From NCBI GenBank assembly GCA_002329245.1, contig DCTG01000155.1:1-5071 (forward strand): a stretch of DNA of 5,071 nt. Direction: 5' to 3'. This stretch comes from Clostridiales bacterium UBA1446 (GTDB taxonomy: Bacteria; Bacillota; Clostridia; Oscillospirales; Oscillospiraceae). Both the position numbers and the translations under genes were made by a program. Shown piece after piece: positions 1-4,401 of this stretch (position 1 is its first letter; each line of letters begins with the position of its first letter). Below the pieces are notes generated by a model that ran no database searches, had not been told where the DNA came from, and saw nothing but the letters and a program-made list of their open reading frames with translations.

Positions 1-46
1 CCTGCTGATTACAAATCAGCTGCTCTACCGGCTGAGCTACACCAGC
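1..46 (-). tRNA. tRNA-Thr (anticodon TGT), 5' part only
   Basis: Read on the minus strand from base 46, the sequence folds as the first two arms of a tRNA. It has a 7-base acceptor strand (GCTGGTG), TA, a D arm GCTC-AGCCGGTA-GAGC, one A, then an anticodon arm GCTGA-TTTGTAA-TCAGC. The loop puts TGT in the anticodon position (window bases 11-13), so it reads ACA threonine codons. The 3' portion (T arm, acceptor 3' strand) lies beyond the left edge. It is transcribed away from the darA operon. Isotype rests on the anticodon alone, but the fold is clean. Confidence 0.95.
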
Positions 47-79
47 ATGAAAGCGTCTTCGTCCGCAATCGCAAAAATC

Positions 80-108
80 ATCTTAACAGAAGAGCCCGTA
101 TTTGTCAA
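80..108 (-). promoter_or_regulatory. Promoter of the tRNA-Thr gene
   Basis: On the minus strand a perfect TTGACA (-35, window 103-108) is followed 17 bases later by TAAGAT (-10, window 80-85, four of six consensus bases). Transcription would start near base 73, giving a short leader of about 27 bases ahead of the tRNA 5' end at base 46. Position and spacing fit a sigma-70/SigA-type stable RNA promoter. Confidence 0.75.
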
Positions 109-505
109 CGCCAAATTTATTCAGTGCGCGCGTAGAATGGGAAGCGGGGGATTTTGCCTGCGCCGGCTTGGTGCGCTAAAGCAAACGGGAACGGAACGCG
201 GCGGCGCCGGTGCGTCAATTTTCCGCACGACGAAAAATTTCTCGCTTATTTAAGATAAATGGGGTATAATACCTGCAAGCGCAGGAGATTGGATCAGATT
301 AGATACAATCGGCCGGGGAAAGGTGCCGGACTCAACGCAGCAAAAGGCGCGGAGTAAAAGGGCCTCCCCGTGTAAGGCAGGGCGTAAATACCGCAAGGCA
401 TACATAAGAAAGGCCGGATGCGACGGTCGCAAGGACGCAAAGAAAGAGATGCGCCGGGGGAGCGTCAGAGAACGCGAAGGGCTAAGACGGGAGAGGGAGA
501 TTTCC
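109..505 (+). other. Gene-free stretch: GC-rich spacer and long darA leader
   Basis: I see no convincing gene here. An ATG-initiated frame at 47-253 crosses the tRNA promoter and has no family resemblance. Bases 323-505 happen to be open in the darA frame and would encode a 61-residue Lys/Arg-rich extension, but DarA proteins begin at the GTG at 506. The transcribed part (about 277-505) is purine-rich and could form local structures: GATTG (287-291) with CAATC (306-310), CGGGGA (around 313-318) with TCCCCG (365-370), and TGCGA-CGG-TCGCA (419-431). CGCAAGG occurs at both 392-398 and 428-434. None of this matches a riboswitch class I can recognise by eye. Confidence 0.5.
242..270 (+). promoter_or_regulatory. 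Probable promoter of the darA-holB-ricT operon
   Basis: A perfect TATAAT lies at 265-270, the only strong -10 ahead of darA. The hexamer 17 bases upstream (242-247, TCGCTT) is a poor -35, though the sequence just before it is rich in A and T (GAAAAATTT, 232-240) and could help polymerase binding. The start would be near 277, leaving about 230 bases of leader before the darA GTG. The -10 is visible directly; the assignment as operon promoter is inferred from position. Confidence 0.55.
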
Positions 506-826
506 GTGAAACTTGTGTTTGCAATCATCAACAAAGACGACGCGGAGACGATTGCCCGCGCGCTGACGGAACAAGGATTCGCTTCCACGCAGTTGGGGAC
601 GACCGGCAGTTTTTTGATGGCGGACAACGTGACGATCCTGATCGGGGTGGATGAAGAACGAGTGCATGACGTCATTTCGGTCATCCGGGAACAGTGCCAC
701 AGCCGAAGGCAAACCGCCGCGCCGGGAAGCGGGAAACTGTTCGGTCGCGCGGAATCCTCGCTTGAGGTTATTGTAGGAGGAGCCACAATTTTTGTCGTGG
801 ATATCGAGCATTTTGAGCGGGTTTGA
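506..826 (+). CDS. darA: DarA/PstA, cyclic-di-AMP-binding PII-like protein (YaaQ family)
   Basis: The product is 106 residues, the normal length for this family of small cytoplasmic, trimeric PII-like proteins. They bind the second messenger c-di-AMP, and their output partner is still poorly defined. Family signatures are visible: a first beta strand VKLVFAIIN, then T28, the TTGSFLMADN stretch with F36, L37 and N41, G47 in TILIGVDEERV, and the C-terminal VGGATIFVV (90-98) followed by HFERV. From memory, T28, F36, L37, N41 and G47 fall at positions reported to line the c-di-AMP pocket in Staphylococcus aureus PstA. The GTG at 506 is chosen because the protein then aligns end to end with the family and GAGGGAG (493-499) sits 6 bases upstream. 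The frame is open back to 323, but that extension is unlike the family. It heads an operon with holB, 28 bases downstream, matching the yaaQ-holB-ricT neighbourhood of Bacillus. Confidence 0.93.
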   Translation: MKLVFAIINKDDAETIARALTEQGFASTQLGTTGSFLMADNVTILIGVDEERVHDVISVIREQCHSRRQTAAPGSGKLFGRAESSLEVIVGGATIFVVDIEHFERV

Positions 827-837
827 AGACGTGGGCG

Positions 838-843
838 AGGAGG
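838..843 (+). promoter_or_regulatory. Ribosome binding site deciding the holB start
   Basis: AGGAGG lies 11 bases before the in-frame ATG at 855. It favours that start over the TTG at 792, which would lie inside darA with no Shine-Dalgarno at usual distance. Another ATG at 847 is out of frame. Confidence 0.7.
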
Positions 844-854
844 TCTATGAAGGT

Positions 855-1835
855 ATGCGGTTTCCGGGGTTTGCAGGGAATGAAGGAGTGAAGGCGCTGC
901 TCAAAAGCCGGCCGTTTTCCCATGCTTACATCCTTGCCGGACCGGAGGGCTCCGGGAAGCGGACATTAGCCCGGCTGATTGCCGCCGCGATGGTGTGCAC
1001 CGGTCAGGGGACGGCTCCCTGTCTTTCCTGTATTCCCTGCCGAAAGACAATGAAGGGGACGCATCCGGACGTCATTCATGCGGAAAACGGCGGCAAGGGC
1101 CTTTATGTGGACCAGATCCGGGCATTGCGCAGCGACGCATATATCCGTCCGAATGAAGCGGGGCGCAAGATCTTTATCATCCATGAGGCGCAGGAGATGA
1201 ACGCTTCGGCGCAAAACGCCATGCTCCGCCTTTTGGAGGACGGGCCGTCCTACGCGGCGTTTTTCCTGCTAACGGACAATGTGTCGGCGCTTCTGCCTAC
1301 CGTCCGCTCTCGCTGTGTCGAGCTGCTTTTATCGCCGGTTTCCGCGGAAGAGGCATTTTTCTGGCTTTCGGAGCGCTTTCCCGGCCGGGACGAGCAGGAA
1401 ATACGCAGGACTTCCGTCCGCTGCGAGGGGATTTTAGGCCGCGCGGTCATGGAACTTGAGGACAAAGCACAAGGAGAGTTCGACCCGTTGACACAGGCGG
1501 CCGATTTCGTGCACCGCCTCGCAGGCGGAAGCGAACTGAATCTTATGGAGTTCGCGGTATCTTTGGAAAAATACAGCCGGGACGAACTGGAGGCTTTTTT
1601 GGATGCGGTCGGGCTCCTGCTGCGGGACGGTCTCATATGCAGCATGGGCGGCGCACTTGAGTTCGAGAGGAAGCGGGCGGCCGCCGCGCAGGAAGTTGCG
1701 AAGAACTTGACAAAGCAAAAAATCATCGGCACAATAGAGTGCATAGAGACGCTGCGGCGGCAGTGCAATTATAATTTAGGCGCGGGGCATTGCGCCGGTC
1801 GACTGGCTGCCGCCTGCTGGGAGGGAATTCATTGA
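855..1835 (+). CDS. holB: DNA polymerase III subunit delta'
   Basis: This 326-residue AAA+-type protein is the delta' subunit of the clamp loader, which with DnaX and HolA opens the beta sliding clamp onto primed DNA. Visible in order (numbered from the ATG) are the SHAYILAGPEGSGKRT region with a complete Walker A-like loop (29-37), and a zinc module C48-x7-C56-x2-C59-x2-C62 with the same spacing as the E. coli protein. Next come a degenerate Walker B region KIFIIHEAQEMN (about 105-116) and NAMLRLLEDG with the clamp-loader TVRSRC motif (about 149-154). The C-terminal helical collar domain is weakly conserved, as usual. Length is typical. The frame is open back to a TTG at 792, but the family start GFAGNEGVKALL and the AGGAGG support ATG 855. 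Its stop overlaps the ricT start, indicating translational coupling. Placing holB between darA and ricT is the common Firmicutes order. Confidence 0.95.
   Translation: MRFPGFAGNEGVKALLKSRPFSHAYILAGPEGSGKRTLARLIAAAMVCTGQGTAPCLSCIPCRKTMKGTHPDVIHAENGGKGLYVDQIRALRSDAYIRPNEAGRKIFIIHEAQEMNASAQNAMLRLLEDGPSYAAFFLLTDNVSALLPTVRSRCVELLLSPVSAEEAFFWLSERFPGRDEQEIRRTSVRCEGILGRAVMELEDKAQGEFDPLTQAADFVHRLAGGSELNLMEFAVSLEKYSRDELEAFLDAVGLLLRDGLICSMGGALEFERKRAAAAQEVAKNLTKQKIIGTIECIETLRRQCNYNLGAGHCAGRLAAACWEGIH
1819..1825 (+). promoter_or_regulatory. Ribosome binding site deciding the ricT TTG start
   Basis: GGGAGGG lies 6 bases before the TTG at 1832, inside the last codons of holB. It is the ideal distance, and it supports the TTG over the out-of-family ATG at 1790, which would add 14 residues unlike any RicT N terminus. 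Confidence 0.8.
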
Positions 1836-3121
1836 CCGAAGTAATCGGCGTCCGTTTTCGGAGCGGATGCAAAACATATTATTTTGACCCGGGAGAGACG
1901 AAGGTCAGCGCCGGACAATCCGTTGTGGTGGAGACCGCCAAAGGAATTGAGTTCGGCGAATGCGTGTCCGGCAATCATATGGTCGAGGACGCCGCCGTAA
2001 CTCTGCCCCTGCGCCCACTGATTCGGATTGCCACGCCGGAAGATTGTCAGGCCATGCAGGAAAACCGGAAAAAAGAGCCGCGTGCCTTCGAAATCTGCCA
2101 GCAGAAGATTAAAGAATACAACCTCGATATGAAGCTGGTGCGAGTAGAGTACAGCTTTGACGGGAATAAAATCTTGTTTTTTTTCACCTCGGAAGGCCGC
2201 GTGGACTTTCGCGAGCTGGTAAAAAACCTTGCTTCCATTTTTCGCACGCGGATCGAACTTCGCCAGATCGGCGTCCGGGACGAGGCCAAGCTTTTGGGAG
2301 GGCTCGGCGTATGCGGCAAGCCCTTTTGCTGCGCCACTTTTTTGGATGAGTTCCAGCCGGTTTCCATTAAAATGGCGAAAACGCAGAACCTGTCTTTGAA
2401 CCCGGTTAAAATTTCCGGTACCTGCGGGCGGCTTATGTGCTGCCTGAAATATGAGCAGGATGCGTACGAAGATTTGCTCAAACGCGCGCCGAAGCAGGAG
2501 TCGTTTGTTGAAACTCCGGACGGGACAGGGACGGTTTCCGCCGTGAATTTGCTGCGGGAACAGGTCAAGGTTCGGCTGGATACCGCGCCCGAGTCCCCAA
2601 AGACTTACCGGAACGAGGAAATCAAGGTAATCCGGTCCGGAAAGGGGAAGCGGCCGGAAGGATATGATTCGCCGGAAGAGATCCGGGCAAACTGGATCAA
2701 ACAGATGCAGGAGGCCGCCTTGGCGCGCCAGATGGAAGAGGCTGAAGTTCGGGAGAATGCCCGAAAGCTGCGCGGGAGCGCGCAAGAAACTGCGGAGAAA
2801 CTGCCGGAATCTGGCGTTTGGGGGCGGCAGGATGGTGCTGTGCAGGAAACAAACGGCTCCGGGCGGCAGGATCAAAACGGGGCGAACGAAGCAAAGCCGG
2901 GCGACACGCAGCAGGTGCATGGAAAAAGGCGGCGTTCCCGTCGGCAGAAGCAGCGCGAGCAGAAGCCTTCAGAGCAGAAAGCGCACGAGACAAAGCATCC
3001 GGAACAAAAAACGCAGGGACAAAAGAAACCGGAAAACGAGAAGACCGACTCGAAACCGTCGCGCCGGTATCGAAAAAAGAAGCGGACCGCGGGCGGAGAG
3101 CCGGGACAAGACTCCCAATAA
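1832..3121 (+). CDS. ricT: RicT/YaaT, PSP1-domain protein with a long charged C-terminal tail
   Basis: The product is 429 residues. RicT is a cytoplasmic PSP1-family protein that in Bacillus subtilis works with RicA and RicF as an Fe-S-bearing complex tied to RNase Y mRNA processing, sporulation, competence and biofilm control. The core (about 1-270) is strongly family-like: TEVIGVRFRSGCKTYYFDPG at the start, VETAKGIEFGE, then LGGLGVCGKPFCCATFLDEF (C161, C166, C167), SIKMAKTQNLSLNPVKISG, and CGRLMCCLKYE (C198, C203, C204). These cysteine clusters are the likely metal-cluster ligands. After the core comes an extension of about 160 residues rich in E, K, Q and R, probably disordered. It includes a helical, charged part (about 282-322) and Lys-ended pentapeptide repeats, and makes the protein far longer than the roughly 275-residue Bacillus form. 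The start is TTG, overlapping the holB stop (TTGA), so translation is probably coupled. It is the last gene before a terminator. Confidence 0.93.
   Translation: MTEVIGVRFRSGCKTYYFDPGETKVSAGQSVVVETAKGIEFGECVSGNHMVEDAAVTLPLRPLIRIATPEDCQAMQENRKKEPRAFEICQQKIKEYNLDMKLVRVEYSFDGNKILFFFTSEGRVDFRELVKNLASIFRTRIELRQIGVRDEAKLLGGLGVCGKPFCCATFLDEFQPVSIKMAKTQNLSLNPVKISGTCGRLMCCLKYEQDAYEDLLKRAPKQESFVETPDGTGTVSAVNLLREQVKVRLDTAPESPKTYRNEEIKVIRSGKGKRPEGYDSPEEIRANWIKQMQEAALARQMEEAEVRENARKLRGSAQETAEKLPESGVWGRQDGAVQETNGSGRQDQNGANEAKPGDTQQVHGKRRRSRRQKQREQKPSEQKAHETKHPEQKTQGQKKPENEKTDSKPSRRYRKKKRTAGGEPGQDSQ
2822..2872 (+). repeat. In-frame 12-base direct repeat in the ricT tail
   Basis: GGGCGGCAGGAT occurs at 2822-2833 and again at 2861-2872, exactly 39 bases (13 codons) apart. 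Both copies encode Gly-Arg-Gln-Asp in the RicT frame. It fits local duplication within a low-complexity tail. Confidence 0.7.
2966..3025 (+). repeat. Degenerate pentapeptide repeat encoded in ricT
   Basis: Four consecutive five-residue units ending in Lys are encoded: PSEQK, AHETK, HPEQK, TQGQK, preceded by REQK and followed by KPENEK. The DNA units are diverged, so this is an old or selection-shaped repeat rather than a fresh expansion. It lies in RicT residues about 379-398. Confidence 0.75.
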
Positions 3122-3136
3122 GCGGCGCTGCGCCGC
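3122..3136. repeat. 15-base GC palindrome just after the ricT stop
   Basis: GCGGCGC-T-GCGCCGC begins at the base after the ricT TAA. It is a perfect inverted repeat that would form a very stable short hairpin at the 3' end of the mRNA. No T-run follows, so it is not itself an intrinsic terminator. It may slow polymerase or protect the transcript end ahead of the terminator at 3153. Confidence 0.6.
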
Positions 3137-3152
3137 CGAGGATACAAACAAA

Positions 3153-3205
3153 GCCCGAAAGGCGAAGCAGAGAAACAGCCGGCCTTCCGGGCATTTTGTT
3201 TTTTT
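3153..3205. terminator. Intrinsic terminator of the darA-holB-ricT operon, possibly bidirectional
   Basis: GCCCGAAAGGC (3153-3163) pairs with GCCTTCCGGGC (3182-3192) over 11 positions with one A-C mismatch, around an 18-base loop. The T-tract TTTTGTTTTTTT (3194-3205) follows. Read from the other strand the mismatch becomes a G-U wobble and the stem is followed by TTTGTTTG, so it may also stop transcripts of the convergent lysR gene. Confidence 0.8.
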
Positions 3206-3229
3206 AGGAAAATCCGGGCGATCCGGATT
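3206..3229 (-). terminator. Weak terminator-like hairpin at the end of the LysR gene
   Basis: Read on the minus strand, AATCCG and CGGATT (window 3224-3229 and 3211-3216) form a 6-bp stem around 7 bases, followed by TTTTCCT. It starts within the stop codon region of the regulator. The stem is short and the U-tract broken, so the stronger hairpin at 3153-3192 may do most of the work. Confidence 0.4.
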
Positions 3230-4149
3230 CAGAATTGATTGTCCGCCTCCGTATTCCAGCCCATCGGCCCGATATGGGAAAAAGCCTTTACAAAAAAGGG
3301 AATGGCGTTGTTTGTGTTTCCCGCTTTATAGGCTATGCTGACGTTTCGGCAGCACCCTTCCCCTTCGAGGTCCACACAGGCCAACGTATTGGAGGAAAGA
3401 ATGCGCATATGCCGCCCCGTGACGGTGACGCCGGTATTTTGCTGAATGGCGACTAAAACGGACTCCATCTGGTTGTACATTACCGGGCCGCGCGGCTCAA
3501 AGCCGCTTTTCAGGCAAAGACTGCGGACCTGAAGCCAGTTGCTGGAGAAGTAGTGACTGCCGATGCTGAGAAACGTATCGTCCTTCAGCTCGGACAGCAC
3601 GATGCTCTTCCGGTTTGCAAGGGGATGCTTCCGATTCAGAATTACGGCAAGAGGCTCCTGATAAAGGTCGTGAAAGCAAAGTCGGTCCGCATTGGGGAAA
3701 GACAAACGCGCAATGATAATCACATCCACCTGGTCCTGAAACAGCGCGCTGATGCATTGGTCCGGGTCGCTTGCAAAGTAGCTCAGCTTTATCTGGGGAT
3801 AGTTTTCGACAAAAATCTGAGGCACGGGGCCTAAATAATCGTTCATGGAGTAGTAGGGCAAACCGATGCGCAGTTGGGTGTCGAACCCCTGGCTTTTCAG
3901 GAGCAGATCGTTGCGCAGCGCGTCGTATTGAGAGAGGATTTTATGGATTTCATTTAAAAAATGACGGCCCGCGTCCGTGAGGATGACCGATTGGGTGTTC
4001 CGCTGGAACAGCGGGACACCCAAATGCTTTTCCAACATGGAAATATGGCGGCTGAGCGCCGGCTGGGAGATATACAGGTGTTCCGCCGCCACGCTATAGT
4101 TCAGGTATTGGGCAAGGACGGCAAACTCGCGGAAATACTCTATTTTCAA
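3229..4149 (-). CDS. LysR-type transcriptional regulator
   Basis: The product is 306 residues, the standard length for this family of effector-responsive DNA-binding regulators. The N-terminal winged helix-turn-helix is clear: IEYFREFAVLAQYLNYSVAAEHL, then SQPALSRHISMLEKHLGVPLFQR (28-50), and LTDAGRHFL. An effector-binding domain follows from about residue 90 (QLRIGLPYYSMNDYLGPVPQIF, PLAVILNRKHPLA, and FLSIG near the hinge). The ligand cannot be read from the sequence. The TTG at 4149 is chosen because the family normally starts a few residues before the first helix, and GGAGG (window 4157-4161) lies 7 bases upstream. The frame stays open to an ATG at 4281, but that start would fall in the -35 box of the likely promoter and add 44 unrelated residues. 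It is divergent from a molybdoenzyme gene, the classic arrangement for a regulator and its target. It probably activates that gene and represses itself. Confidence 0.95.
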   Translation of the reverse strand: MKIEYFREFAVLAQYLNYSVAAEHLYISQPALSRHISMLEKHLGVPLFQRNTQSVILTDAGRHFLNEIHKILSQYDALRNDLLLKSQGFDTQLRIGLPYYSMNDYLGPVPQIFVENYPQIKLSYFASDPDQCISALFQDQVDVIIIARLSFPNADRLCFHDLYQEPLAVILNRKHPLANRKSIVLSELKDDTFLSIGSHYFSSNWLQVRSLCLKSGFEPRGPVMYNQMESVLVAIQQNTGVTVTGRHMRILSSNTLACVDLEGEGCCRNVSIAYKAGNTNNAIPFFVKAFSHIGPMGWNTEADNQF

Positions 4150-4156
4150 ATAATCG

Positions 4157-4161
4157 CCTCC
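4157..4161 (-). promoter_or_regulatory. Ribosome binding site deciding the LysR TTG start
   Basis: GGAGG on the minus strand lies 7 bases before the TTG at 4149. No comparable site precedes the upstream ATG at 4281. Confidence 0.75.
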
Positions 4162-4244
4162 ATAGGAGCCTGGATATGCGGAGTATCCATGCCGGAACGG
4201 GAAAGGAGCGGGTATTCTCGCCTCGGATTTATTGCTGTTATATT

Positions 4245-4261
4245 TTATATAAATTATATAA
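4245..4261. repeat. Paired TTATATAA palindromes over the lysR -10 region
   Basis: TTATATAA occurs at 4245-4252 and 4254-4261 with a single A between. Each copy is its own inverted repeat, so the block is both a direct and a near-inverted repeat. It covers the lysR -10 box and is an AT-rich island in GC-rich DNA. It may simply aid strand opening, or serve as a second regulator contact. Confidence 0.6.
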
Positions 4262-4281
4262 AAAGAAAGGGCGCAAGACAA
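4253..4281 (-). promoter_or_regulatory. Promoter of the LysR gene
   Basis: On the minus strand TTGTCT (-35, window 4276-4281) is separated by exactly 17 bases from a perfect TATAAT (-10, window 4253-4258). Transcription would begin near 4246, giving a leader of about 97 bases before the TTG at 4149. This is a strong-looking SigA-type promoter. Confidence 0.75.
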
Positions 4282-4286
4282 GAGCT

Positions 4287-4305
4287 TTATGCAAAAAGTG
4301 AATAA
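4287..4305. promoter_or_regulatory. Candidate LysR operator, TTAT-N11-ATAA
   Basis: TTAT (4287-4290) and ATAA (4302-4305) are inverted arms separated by 11 bases, giving the T-N11-A core typical of LysR-family sites. The dyad centre (about 4296) falls near -63 from the predicted start of the oxidoreductase gene, the usual place for a LysR recognition site, and near -50 from the lysR start, just upstream of its -35. Pattern and position are visible. Binding is inferred. Confidence 0.55.
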
Positions 4306-4323
4306 CGGTCATGATTTTAGCAT

Positions 4324-4352
4324 TTCCTTCCTGTTTCCATCGAGGGTATAAT
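4324..4352 (+). promoter_or_regulatory. Promoter of the molybdoenzyme gene, probably activator-dependent
   Basis: A perfect TATAAT lies at 4347-4352. The hexamer 17 bases upstream (TTCCTT, 4324-4329) is a poor -35. A good -10 with a poor -35, downstream of a LysR-type dyad, is typical of promoters that need an activator. The start would be near 4359, leaving a leader of about 42 bases. Confidence 0.6.
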
Positions 4353-4355
4353 TTA

Positions 4356-4373
4356 CAATTGGAGGAGCAATTG
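4356..4373. repeat. Two CAATTG boxes flanking GAGGAG at the transcript start
   Basis: CAATTG occurs at 4356-4361 and 4368-4373 with GAGGAG between. In RNA, starting near the predicted 5' end, this could form a 6-bp stem exposing a Shine-Dalgarno-like loop. In DNA it could be a protein site. The real ribosome binding site for the gene is farther down (4390-4395). Confidence 0.45.
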
Positions 4374-4401
4374 GCTGTACCGACAAAGCGGGAGGTTTTG
4401 T

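Noticed and set aside
1..110. tRNA gene as a possible integration site
   Set aside because: No integrase, no repeat of the tRNA end and no mobile genes are seen; the tRNA 3' end, where attachment sites usually lie, is outside the window.
47..253. Open frame of 68 residues on the plus strand
   Set aside because: It spans the tRNA promoter, has no Shine-Dalgarno site and no family resemblance.
415..445. GGACGCAAAG segment resembling part of the GEMM (c-di-GMP-I) riboswitch
   Set aside because: The partner GCAAACC segment and the second conserved arm are missing at the expected distance, so the match is probably chance.
792..854. Upstream TTG start for holB adding 21 residues
   Set aside because: It overlaps darA, lacks a ribosome site and is unlike the family N terminus. 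ATG 855 has AGGAGG.
1829..2920. 363-residue open frame antisense to ricT
   Set aside because: It mirrors the codon structure of ricT in GC-rich DNA, has no recognisable domain, and ricT itself is unambiguous.
2664..3341. 225-residue Arg/Lys-rich frame overlapping the ricT tail and its terminator
   Set aside because: It is a shadow frame of a low-complexity region and runs through the terminator into antisense lysR sequence.
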